A stretch of 10,994 bases of DNA, taken from an uncultured Clostridia bacterium (GTDB lineage Bacteria > Bacillota > Clostridia > Christensenellales > UBA1242). The stretch is from assembly GCA_947589615.1 (NCBI GenBank), contig CANQBU010000035.1, forward strand, positions 1 through 10,994, in the 5' to 3' direction. The notes under the pieces are model-generated. The model had not been told where the DNA came from. It ran no database searches and was given only the letters and a program-made list of their open reading frames with translations. Positions 1 to 5,865 of the stretch are shown here, in pieces. The position numbers were made by a program, and so were the translations under genes. Every line of letters begins with the position of its first letter. Within the stretch, counting starts at the first letter, position 1.

Positions 1-96
1 AATGGGGGTTCTACATTAGTAACACCAACCAATTTAGAAAAGTGGGTATTGATTAGCGGAAAGTATTTCCCTAAAGCCCTTACTTGGCTTGCATAA
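1..96 (+). CDS. C-terminal end of an unrecognised protein (5' truncated)
   Basis: The first 31 codons of the window are open in frame 1 and end at TAA (94-96). The peptide ends in KYFPKALTWLA. A strong hairpin terminator begins nine bases after the stop, which is what makes this a believable gene end rather than a chance open frame. Nothing in these 31 residues identifies a family. The start and any domain lie upstream of the window. Confidence 0.55.
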   Translation, partial: NGGSTLVTPTNLEKWVLISGKYFPKALTWLA

Positions 97-104
97 TTCA
101 GACT

Positions 105-135
105 AAAAAAGGATGTCAGTTTGACATCCTTTTTT
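105..135. terminator. Bidirectional intrinsic terminator
   Basis: GGATGTCA (111-118) pairs with TGACATCC (122-129) around a 3-base loop. Six A precede and six T follow, so the hairpin has a U-tract on either strand. It lies between the plus-strand gene ending at 96 and the minus-strand lipoprotein gene ending at 162, and can serve both. Confidence 0.9.
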
Positions 136-161
136 GATACATAATTATATTTAAAATGATT

Positions 162-854
162 TTACTTCTTCTTTGTTACGGTGTAAACGCCCGCTGCTTC
201 CTTAGCTTGGTATCCTTCTTTTACAAATGAAACAGGCTCGCCTTCAGAGCGTGAATCGGCAGGGTTATATCCGGTGAAAGAACCGCCAGTTACAACGATT
301 GATGCCTTTCCCGCTTTTCCGTTTTCATCTTTAAGGTTAAGCATATACTTGATATATTCTGGATGAGCAGAGTTCTCAATTTTGTAATCGCCACCTTTAA
401 CTTCAGCCGAGCCATAAGTTACATACACGACAGAGCAGTCTGCAGTGTAGGAACCGCCTTCAATTGAAAGATGAGCATCATCGCCTTGTTCAGAGCCGTT
501 AAGCCAGAAAATGTAAAGGTCATTTGATGCAACTTTACCTTCGCCTTTAACGGTCAGCGAGCCGCCTTCGTCAACGCGAAACATCGACTTTGTGTCATTT
601 TTTGACTTATCATATTCGTAAGTTTCGTTAATGTTTTTATTGTTAAGGTCAATTGTTACATCTTTTGAGATTGTGAGTGCTTTGGTCAAAGTAATGTTTT
701 TACCAAGTTGGACAGAACCACCTTTAGCGACTGCTTCGATGAACTGGTCTTCGGTTTCGACAACGGTTGCCTTTTTCCCGCAAGCGGACAAAGCAATTCC
801 TCCCGTTGCGACACAAGCAAAGCAGGCAAGGGCGGAAATAAATCTTTTAACCAT
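162..854 (-). CDS. Small secreted lipoprotein with beta-helix-like GG-turn repeats
   Basis: This 230-residue protein has a basic start (MVKR), a hydrophobic segment (about 5-22) and a lipobox LSAC with Cys25 as the predicted lipidated residue, so it should be anchored outside the cell membrane. The rest is strand-rich. It opens with a QFIEAVAKGG...ITLTKALTI..DVTIDL segment like the start of right-handed beta-helix proteins. It continues with GG-turn motifs IEGGSY (about 131), VKGGDY (about 152) and VTGGSF (about 188), and closes with an EGYQA...GVYTV strand pair that I recognise from surface proteins of gut Firmicutes. Ligand and function are unknown; no catalytic motif is visible. The start is supported by AAAGGAG about 7 bases upstream of ATG. 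It is divergent from the S41-like gene and ends at the shared terminator at 105-135. Confidence 0.85.
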   Translation of the reverse strand: MVKRFISALACFACVATGGIALSACGKKATVVETEDQFIEAVAKGGSVQLGKNITLTKALTISKDVTIDLNNKNINETYEYDKSKNDTKSMFRVDEGGSLTVKGEGKVASNDLYIFWLNGSEQGDDAHLSIEGGSYTADCSVVYVTYGSAEVKGGDYKIENSAHPEYIKYMLNLKDENGKAGKASIVVTGGSFTGYNPADSRSEGEPVSFVKEGYQAKEAAGVYTVTKKK

Positions 855-912
855 GAATTTCTCCTTTCTTTACCCTAAGTTTTTCAGCGCAAGCCCGACT
901 TTTAATTCTTGC

Positions 913-918
913 ATTATA
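913..918 (-). promoter_or_regulatory. -10 box for the lipoprotein gene
   Basis: On the minus strand 918-913 reads TATAAT, about 58 bases upstream of the lipoprotein ATG. No good -35 element is visible at 16-18 bases (TTTTAC sits at 15), so the call rests mainly on the perfect -10. The predicted leader of about 50 nt is the longest in the window. Confidence 0.4.
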
Positions 919-1085
919 TTATGAAAACCCTTGGTAAAATTTTAACACGGGAAGGGGTGTGATTGCAAATAAATTCCATAACTTTAAGAAAATATTTTTA
1001 TGCACCGTAAATTTCCCTATATCTATTATGAGGAAAATTTTAAAAATTATTACAAAACCAGAGAGGAAATTTTGCTCTTATACAA

Positions 1086-1114
1086 TTGACTTGCGAAAAA
1101 TATTCATGTATAAT
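1086..1114 (+). promoter_or_regulatory. Promoter of the S41-like gene
   Basis: TTGACT (1086-1091), 17 bases, TATAAT (1109-1114). The expected start site is near 1121, which is the first base of the GGAGG ribosome-binding site (1121-1125), giving a leader of only about 12 nt. This promoter also fixes the gene start at 1133, because earlier in-frame starts lie upstream of it. Confidence 0.8.
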
Positions 1115-1132
1115 AAAAATGGAGGAAATTTA

Positions 1133-2251
1133 ATGCAAATAGAAAAATTAAAAGAGGGAATCGAAGAAGCTTTTTCAAGGCTTGAGAAGGGGCATATAAA
1201 TCTTTATCATGATATAAAAAAAGAGGATTTTTTAAAGGAAAAAGAAAAAGTTTTAAATTCGCTTGAAAATAAAAGCAGAAATGAAATCGTCTGTGAGGTT
1301 ATGCATCTTTTTGCACTTTTTAAAGATGCTCACACTAATTTTAATTTTTATAATTTTAAAAATCATGACGTAGTTGATTGCGACATTATAAATATTAACA
1401 AAGACTTCTATTTGAAGAATGATAAGTATGAAAAAATTTTAAAGATAAATGGCTTTGATATTGAAAAGGTCATTGATAAGGCAAAAGGCTATATAAGTTA
1501 TGAAGTTGAGCCATATCTTTGGCAGCAACTCCGTTTTTATTTAAGGTCGAGGGAATTTTTAAACGGTTTGGGACTTGGTGGTGAAGAGGAAATTGTTTAT
1601 TCTACAGAAAGTGGCGATTATCATATTTCTAAATCGCAGCCCCTGCAAAAGCCACCCGAGAAGTTTTATGAATTTGAAGATGATGAGGGGATCTTATACA
1701 TAGACTACAAAAAATGTGCAGACATGGAGGACTATCCCTTTTCGAAATTTGTGGAGGATATTAAACACTACTATAAAATGCCGCCAAAAGCATGCCTGCT
1801 TGATTTACGCAAAAATAGCGGCGGAAACAGCAGTATCATAAATCCACTTATTTCCTATCTTAAAGACAATAAAATCAAAACTTATGTTCTTATGGGCCAA
1901 AAGACCTTTTCAAGTGGAATTTTTGCCATGGCTCATTGTAAATATTATCTCGACGCAATTTTGCTTGGCAAGTGCGCAGGTCAGCCTACAAACAGTTATG
2001 GAGAAGTAGTATATGATGACATTGACGGGGGACTATATTTCAATTATTCAATCAAGTATTTTGACTTTGCACCAAGTGTGGCAAATAATGCACCAAAAGA
2101 ATATAAACATTATGTCGAAAATGTATTTGACTATTTAGGGGCAATTAAACCCGACATAGAAATAAGCGAAAACATAGAGGATTACAATAACGGCGTAGAT
2201 GGTCAAAAGCGGGATGCCCTCTCCCTTATAAGGCAAAAGGGAAATTTTTAA
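1133..2251 (+). CDS. S41 (C-terminal processing) peptidase-like protein, cytosolic
   Basis: The protein is 372 residues from ATG 1133, chosen because GGAGG and a consensus promoter lie directly upstream. The C-terminal half has S41 features: a YIDYKKC strand (about 205-211), DLRKNSGGN (224-232, the conserved oxyanion-region loop) and TFSSG (258-262), with Ser261 aligned to the S41 nucleophile. After these come a GKCAGQPTNSYGE segment and a C-terminal PDI...G.D.....AL pattern, as in S41 proteins of Bacillota. The N-terminal half is helical, with a KDAHTNF segment typical of these proteins. There is no signal peptide, membrane anchor or obvious PDZ domain. I do not see a lysine at the +25 position of CtpA/CtpB (Thr286 is there), so it may be inactive or use other residues. 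Substrate unknown. Confidence 0.75.
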   Translation: MQIEKLKEGIEEAFSRLEKGHINLYHDIKKEDFLKEKEKVLNSLENKSRNEIVCEVMHLFALFKDAHTNFNFYNFKNHDVVDCDIININKDFYLKNDKYEKILKINGFDIEKVIDKAKGYISYEVEPYLWQQLRFYLRSREFLNGLGLGGEEEIVYSTESGDYHISKSQPLQKPPEKFYEFEDDEGILYIDYKKCADMEDYPFSKFVEDIKHYYKMPPKACLLDLRKNSGGNSSIINPLISYLKDNKIKTYVLMGQKTFSSGIFAMAHCKYYLDAILLGKCAGQPTNSYGEVVYDDIDGGLYFNYSIKYFDFAPSVANNAPKEYKHYVENVFDYLGAIKPDIEISENIEDYNNGVDGQKRDALSLIRQKGNF

Positions 2252-2288
2252 GACCTTTTGCAAAATTGTAAAAAATAAATACAAATAT

Positions 2289-2314
2289 AAAAAAGCACGG
2301 CTAAGGTCGTGCTT
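2289..2314 (-). terminator. Terminator between convergent genes
   Basis: AAGCACG (2293-2299) pairs with CGTGCTT (2308-2314). On the minus strand the stem is followed by six T (2294-2289), a good U-tract for the PAP2 gene ending at 2339. On the plus strand the run after the stem is AAATTTT, weaker, but it may also stop the S41-like transcript. Confidence 0.8.
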
Positions 2315-2338
2315 AAATTTTAGTTTTAAAGGGCAGGT

Positions 2339-3043
2339 CTATTTTTTCTTTGCTCTTCTTTCTTTTATTGACTTTTCCCATTTTAAAAGTTTGTCGCCTA
2401 CACCGAAAGTGTAGCATAGGGCATAAATTGGGAAAATGATGTCGAACGATGCGAATATGTCAAGGAAGAAATGCTGTTTAATAAAGACGGTTGAGCAGAT
2501 AATCATAACCGCACAAAAGATTGTAAACAATTTAAAAATTTTGTTCATTTTTCTTTTGCCGCCATTGTCGGCAGTAAGACAGCCGATTATCATCGCAAAG
2601 GCCATAAAGCAATGCTGCGATGGAAAGCAGTTTACAGGGTTTGTCGAGCCCCACGTCCATTTGACAAGCCTGTCGGTGAAAGTTTTAATTTCAATGTCGG
2701 GCTTTGTGAAAACTGTCTGTGCAAAAAGGTAAATTATTCCCGAAATTGCAAAGGATATGACGAGGGTTACAAACATATTGTAAAGTGCTTTTTTATTGGT
2801 GTAAGCAAGATAAAAGAAGGTTATTATACCCAAAGGGAATGTTAAAAAGTAAAAATATACAAACCATGATATGTAAGGTATTTCGCCGTCAAGGTCGATA
2901 AGTGGATAGTCTGACGCCTTGATTGCCCCTGAATTGTAAAGCAATTGATTTCCAAAATATGATATTACAAGTGTCAGGACAAAAATAATGAAAGGTAGAA
3001 TGGCGTATGACACTTCGCTATAAAATTTCTTTATTTTCTTCAT
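2339..3043 (-). CDS. PAP2-superfamily membrane phosphatase/phosphotransferase
   Basis: The 234-residue protein has about six hydrophobic segments (roughly 12-30, 58-80, 88-110, 145-157, 168-186 and 193-212). It carries two of the three PAP2 signature motifs: NCFPSQH (138-144, CxPSxH type) and STVFIKQHFFLD (184-195), with His144, His191 and Asp195 as the expected catalytic residues. The STVFxKQH form is typical of the PAP2_3/inositol-phosphoceramide-synthase-like branch, whose members act on lipid phosphates or transfer head groups at the membrane. The first motif (KxxxxxxRP) is not recognisable, which is common in that branch. The C-terminus is basic (KERRAKKK), probably cytosolic. The start is supported by GGAG at 3055-3052 and a consensus promoter. 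It is monocistronic and divergent from the flavoprotein gene. The substrate cannot be read from the sequence. Confidence 0.88.
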   Translation of the reverse strand: MKKIKKFYSEVSYAILPFIIFVLTLVISYFGNQLLYNSGAIKASDYPLIDLDGEIPYISWFVYFYFLTFPLGIITFFYLAYTNKKALYNMFVTLVISFAISGIIYLFAQTVFTKPDIEIKTFTDRLVKWTWGSTNPVNCFPSQHCFMAFAMIIGCLTADNGGKRKMNKIFKLFTIFCAVMIICSTVFIKQHFFLDIFASFDIIFPIYALCYTFGVGDKLLKWEKSIKERRAKKK

Positions 3044-3063
3044 AAGTTATACTCCGCTCAATA

Positions 3064-3092
3064 ATGATAGCATGAAATGAAAAATTTTTCAA
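3064..3092 (-). promoter_or_regulatory. Promoter of the PAP2 gene
   Basis: On the minus strand TTGAAA (3092-3087), a 17-base spacer, then TATCAT (3069-3064). The expected start is near 3057, about 13 nt before the ATG and directly in front of the GGAG site. Confidence 0.65.
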
Positions 3093-3150
3093 TAAAAAGT
3101 TTTAAAAATGTTTAGAATAAATAAAAATGGTCAAAAATTATTTATTTAGA

Positions 3151-3178
3151 TTGAAAATCGCACGTCATGTGCTATAAT
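3151..3178 (+). promoter_or_regulatory. Extended -10 promoter of the flavoprotein gene
   Basis: TTGAAA (3151-3156), a 16-base spacer, then TATAAT (3173-3178) preceded by TGC, an extended -10. The expected start site is about 3184-3186, which coincides with ATG 3185. No Shine-Dalgarno sequence lies between -10 and ATG, so the transcript should be leaderless. Confidence 0.75.
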
Positions 3179-3184
3179 AAAAAC

Positions 3185-3772
3185 ATGAAAGCATTGATAA
3201 TTTTTGCAAGCCCCCACAGGCAGGGCTCAACCGCCGCTTTGGTTAATGTTTTTAAAGAAAATTTTAAGGGCGAAGTGGAACAAATCGATTTATTTCCAAA
3301 CCTCTCCAAAGGCATTTCGCCATGCATTGATTGTGGGGGCTGTAAAAGAAAGATGGGGTGCGTGATAAACGATGATTTTGAAAAGGTGACGCGTGATGAC
3401 TATCATGTGCTTGTGATTGCAAGCCCTATCTACATATCAAATCTGCCACCTCCTCTATGGAACCTCATTTCAAGATTTAACTTTACTTTCGGAAACAGGG
3501 TATATTTAAAACAAACAAGGCAGTTTAAAGAGAAAGAGGGTGTTTTGATTTTGACGGGTGGCGGAACGGAATGCAAGAAACTCATGGGCAAGACAAATGA
3601 AGATGAGGCGTTAAAGGAAGCGAACTATATTTTTGCAAAAGTTAATGCCCGCCTCGACCATGTATTTTTGTCTTTAAATACAGACATTTTTCCCGCCGAG
3701 AAAGATGAAAATGTAAAAGAAAAAATAGCCCTTGCGGCAAGGGAATTATCTAGTCAACAAGATAAACATTGA
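3185..3772 (+). CDS. Iron-sulfur flavoprotein / NADPH-dependent FMN reductase-family protein
   Basis: The 195-residue protein has a flavodoxin fold. It starts with MKALIIFASP and an FMN-phosphate loop SPHRQGST (9-16), and has a second flavin-binding loop SPIY (80-83). Between them is CIDCGGCKRKMGC (Cys47, 50, 53, 59), a C-x2-C-x2-C-x5-C array. That matches the compact cysteine motif that holds a [4Fe-4S] cluster in archaeal and bacterial iron-sulfur flavoproteins, followed by the usual INDDF. It is probably a cytosolic electron carrier or reductase; its partner is unknown. An in-frame ATG at 3167 would add six residues, but it lies upstream of and inside the promoter -10, so 3185 is preferred. 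It is monocistronic, and its last codons contain the -35 of the next gene. Confidence 0.82.
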   Translation: MKALIIFASPHRQGSTAALVNVFKENFKGEVEQIDLFPNLSKGISPCIDCGGCKRKMGCVINDDFEKVTRDDYHVLVIASPIYISNLPPPLWNLISRFNFTFGNRVYLKQTRQFKEKEGVLILTGGGTECKKLMGKTNEDEALKEANYIFAKVNARLDHVFLSLNTDIFPAEKDENVKEKIALAARELSSQQDKH

Positions 3773-3797
3773 CAAAAGTTATTTATTGTATTAAAAT
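3769..3797 (+). promoter_or_regulatory. Promoter of the DUF4116 gene, overlapping the previous stop codon
   Basis: TTGACA (3769-3774), 17 bases, TAAAAT (3792-3797). The TGA inside the -35 is the stop codon of the flavoprotein gene (3770-3772). The expected start is near 3804, right before the GAGGTG ribosome-binding site (3806-3811). Confidence 0.75.
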
Positions 3798-3815
3798 ATA
3801 AATACGAGGTGAAAA

Positions 3816-4778
3816 TTGAAAGCAGAAGAAATTTTTAAAAAGTGGGGGAATAATGTAAGCGCTTATCCGGCTGAAGCATTGCGAGATTTTGATATTGGCA
3901 TGAAAATTGTGGAACGAAATGCTTATGATGTTAGATATCTTGCCCCAGAACTTAAAGATAACTATGAAATTGCAAAAAAGACGGTTTCAACATTGGGAGA
4001 TGCACTTGGTTATCTTCCCGACAAATGGAAGGATAATGAAGAGATTGTCCGCATTGCCGTCACTGAAAATCCTCAGCAATTTTATACACCACTCAAGCAC
4101 GCGAGTGACAGGCTGAAGGATAATGAAGAACTTGCACTTCTGGCAGTTTCAGCAGACGGAAATAATTTTGCATACGTAAGTGACCGATTGAAAGACAATG
4201 AAAAAGTGGTTGACGCTGCGGTGGCAAACAATCCTTACAGCCTTTCTTTTGCAAGCGATAGAATAAAACATATTGAAAAATATGCCCTTCTTTTGTTTGA
4301 ACAGGAACAGATTAATTCAGTAAATGCTCGTTATGGGTTTTCGAAAAACATTGATATCCGCCACCTCTCAGACAAGAGCCTCATGAAAAAAGCAACAAGT
4401 AAAAATCACAATTTGATTCAATTTATAACCTCCGATATTCAGGGGTATAGGGAGGTGCTAAAGGAATTGTCAAAAACAGATTCCATTCTTTTTTGGGTCA
4501 CAGACAAAAAAATCTTAGATGATAAAGAATTGGTTTGCCTATCTCTTGAACACAACGGAAACGACCTCTCTTGCGTAAGCGAAAGACTGCGTGACGATAA
4601 AGATGTGGTTTTAACTGCCGTGAAAAATAATGGTTTAGCATTGATAGATGCAAGCAAGAGGCTGAAAAATGATGTTGAAGTTGCCGATGTTGCCATTTTG
4701 TCAGACAGAAGGGCGGTTGCATATGTAGGACAAGATATTAAACATTTATATAAAAATGATGACGAGCTTGAACTTTAA
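3816..4778 (+). CDS. DUF4116 repeat protein
   Basis: The 320-residue protein starts at TTG 3816, supported by GAGGTG just upstream and a well-spaced promoter. It is built of helical units with a 25-residue period whose consensus is about SDRLKDNEEVVxxAVxNN. The KDN marks fall at 47, 72, 101 and 126, with a degenerate one at 151; a second array has ILDD (233), LRDD (258), LKND (283) and DIKH (307). The arrays are separated by a less regular stretch (about 160-225). This matches DUF4116, a repeat family of unknown function found in bacteria and large DNA viruses. It has no signal peptide, membrane segment or catalytic motif and is probably a cytosolic helical scaffold. It is convergent with the 28-residue-repeat gene at 4947 and has its own promoter and two terminators. 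Confidence 0.82.
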   Translation: MKAEEIFKKWGNNVSAYPAEALRDFDIGMKIVERNAYDVRYLAPELKDNYEIAKKTVSTLGDALGYLPDKWKDNEEIVRIAVTENPQQFYTPLKHASDRLKDNEELALLAVSADGNNFAYVSDRLKDNEKVVDAAVANNPYSLSFASDRIKHIEKYALLLFEQEQINSVNARYGFSKNIDIRHLSDKSLMKKATSKNHNLIQFITSDIQGYREVLKELSKTDSILFWVTDKKILDDKELVCLSLEHNGNDLSCVSERLRDDKDVVLTAVKNNGLALIDASKRLKNDVEVADVAILSDRRAVAYVGQDIKHLYKNDDELEL

Positions 4779-4837
4779 ATCAAAGAGTATATGCTAATTA
4801 AATAGCTATTAAATTTAAGTCGCCCTGGCACAAAAAC

Positions 4838-4873
4838 AAAAATAAGTTCGAAAATAATATCGGACTTATTTTT
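4838..4873. terminator. Bidirectional terminator
   Basis: AAAAATAAGTTCG (4838-4850) pairs with CGGACTTATTTTT (4861-4873), including one G-T pair, around a 10-base loop. A/T runs on both ends give a U-tract on either strand. It lies between the convergent genes ending at 4778 (plus) and 4947 (minus). Confidence 0.75.
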
Positions 4874-4890
4874 AAATGGTTTTATTTTGC

Positions 4891-4927
4891 AAAACCTCCG
4901 AAAGTTTAGGATTTCGGCGGTTTTTTT
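4891..4927 (+). terminator. Second, plus-oriented terminator
   Basis: AAAACCTCCGAAA (4891-4903) pairs with TTTCGGCGGTTTT (from 4912) with one internal mismatch and an 8-base loop; seven T follow (4921-4927). It backs up the terminator at 4838-4873 for transcripts from 3816-4778. Confidence 0.7.
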
Positions 4928-4946
4928 AGTTTACATTGGTGATTAT

Positions 4947-5786
4947 TTAAAGATTGTTCATGAGATTTTCAAAACTTTCAGTAGTTTCATCTTTTCTATA
5001 AAGCTCTTTTAGAACTATATCAAGTTTCTCCACATCAGCACCTTTAACATTTTGTTTAAAATTGTAAATCAAATTATCATTTTTGCTATCTATAACTACT
5101 TGTTGCAATGCTTTAACATCAGCGCCTTTGACATATTTTGCAAACTGGAGAGCGCATTCGGCATTTCCTTTATCAATAACTACTTGTTGCAGCACTTTAA
5201 TGTCTGCCCCTTTAATATTTTCAGCAAAGTTATAGGCAAGCGCGGCAGTTCCATTTTCAATAACTACTTTTTGCAATGATTTAATGTCTGCGCCTTTGCA
5301 TTCGTGTGCAAAAAAATAAGCGGTTAAGGTATCTTTTTTATCAATAACTACTTGTTGCAGTGCCCTAACATCTGCCCCTTTAACATTTTTAGCAAAGTCA
5401 TAGGCAATCTCGACAGTTCCATTTTCAATAACAACCTGTTGCAATGCTTTTATGTCTGCACCTTTGATGGTGTGCGCAAAATAGTAAGCGGCTAAGGCAT
5501 CTTTGGAATCAATTACAACTTGTTGTAATGCTTTTATGTCTTTAACCCCTACATCTTTTGCAAAATGGTAAGCTAATATACCGTCTTTAGAATTAACAAC
5601 AATTTGCTCAAGTGCCAATTTATCTGAACTTTCAATAGCGCTAGCGTATTCACGCGCGAAAACGGGGTCATTGCTTTTTATAACGGCCTCCTCAATCCTT
5701 TTTAAGTTTTCTTTTGATTCAGCATCTTTACTTTTGCTAAATTCTTTTGCATATTTTAATAACTGATCAAATTCTTTCCATTCCAT
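4947..5786 (-). CDS. 28-residue tandem-repeat helical (solenoid-like) protein
   Basis: The 279-residue protein consists almost wholly of 28-residue repeats with core KGADIKALQQVVI followed by a variable DSKDxLxAYxFAxxxI helix. Six clear units span about residues 83-250, with degenerate units before them and a short acidic C-terminus. Each unit looks like two short helices, so an alpha-solenoid is likely. Units alternate between two types (D-K-K/S-D and E-N-G-T after QVVI), so the array grew partly by 56-residue duplication. There is no signal peptide, membrane segment or catalytic motif. I do not know a named family. The start is supported by AAAAGGAG about 8 bases before ATG 5786. It lies 79 bases downstream of the gene at 5866-6687, with no clear terminator between, so read-through is possible. 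Its own promoter contains a C9 tract. Confidence 0.8.
   Translation of the reverse strand: MEWKEFDQLLKYAKEFSKSKDAESKENLKRIEEAVIKSNDPVFAREYASAIESSDKLALEQIVVNSKDGILAYHFAKDVGVKDIKALQQVVIDSKDALAAYYFAHTIKGADIKALQQVVIENGTVEIAYDFAKNVKGADVRALQQVVIDKKDTLTAYFFAHECKGADIKSLQKVVIENGTAALAYNFAENIKGADIKVLQQVVIDKGNAECALQFAKYVKGADVKALQQVVIDSKNDNLIYNFKQNVKGADVEKLDIVLKELYRKDETTESFENLMNNL
5041..5544 (-). repeat. Six 84-bp coding tandem repeats
   Basis: The CCTTT(A/G) mark that encodes the KG of KGAD recurs at 5041, 5125, 5209, 5293, 5377 and 5461, exactly 84 bases apart. A higher-order 168-base period is also visible: the block CCATTTTCAATAAC occurs at 5251 and again at 5419. The units keep one reading frame, so this is a repeated protein domain, not a CRISPR. 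Confidence 0.85.
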
Positions 5787-5810
5787 ATACAGTTCTCCTT
5801 TTACAGGCCT

Positions 5811-5838
5811 ATTATAGCATGGGGGGGGGACCTGTCAA
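5811..5838 (-). promoter_or_regulatory. Promoter with C9 spacer tract (putative phase-variable switch)
   Basis: On the minus strand TTGACA (5838-5833) and TATAAT (5816-5811) are separated by 16 bases: GGT, nine C (5829-5821), ATGC. TGC before TATAAT makes it an extended -10. The expected start is near 5804, about 17 nt before ATG 5786 of the 28-residue-repeat gene. A homopolymeric C run in the spacer can change length by slipped-strand replication and so alter promoter strength. Confidence 0.75.
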
Positions 5839-5865
5839 GCCCCTTTTTTGAAATTTTTTAAATTT

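Noticed and set aside
959..1132. Longer version of the S41-like protein starting at GTG 959, adding 58 residues
   Set aside because: A TTGACT-17-TATAAT promoter and GGAGG lie inside this stretch, just before ATG 1133. The added residues are basic and do not look like a signal peptide or domain.
3167..3184. Upstream ATG start for the flavoprotein gene
   Set aside because: It lies before and within the -10 box, so it would not be in the transcript. The flavodoxin fold begins naturally at MKALIIFASP.
5041..5544. Regular 84-bp repeats that could suggest a CRISPR or satellite
   Set aside because: Units are adjacent without unique spacers, diverge at silent and variable positions and stay in one open frame; they are coding repeats.
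5825..5849. GGGG-loop-CCCC-TTTTTT as a plus-strand terminator
   Set aside because: The stem is only four base pairs with a 10-base loop, and no plus-strand gene ends nearby. The sequence is better explained as the minus-strand promoter.
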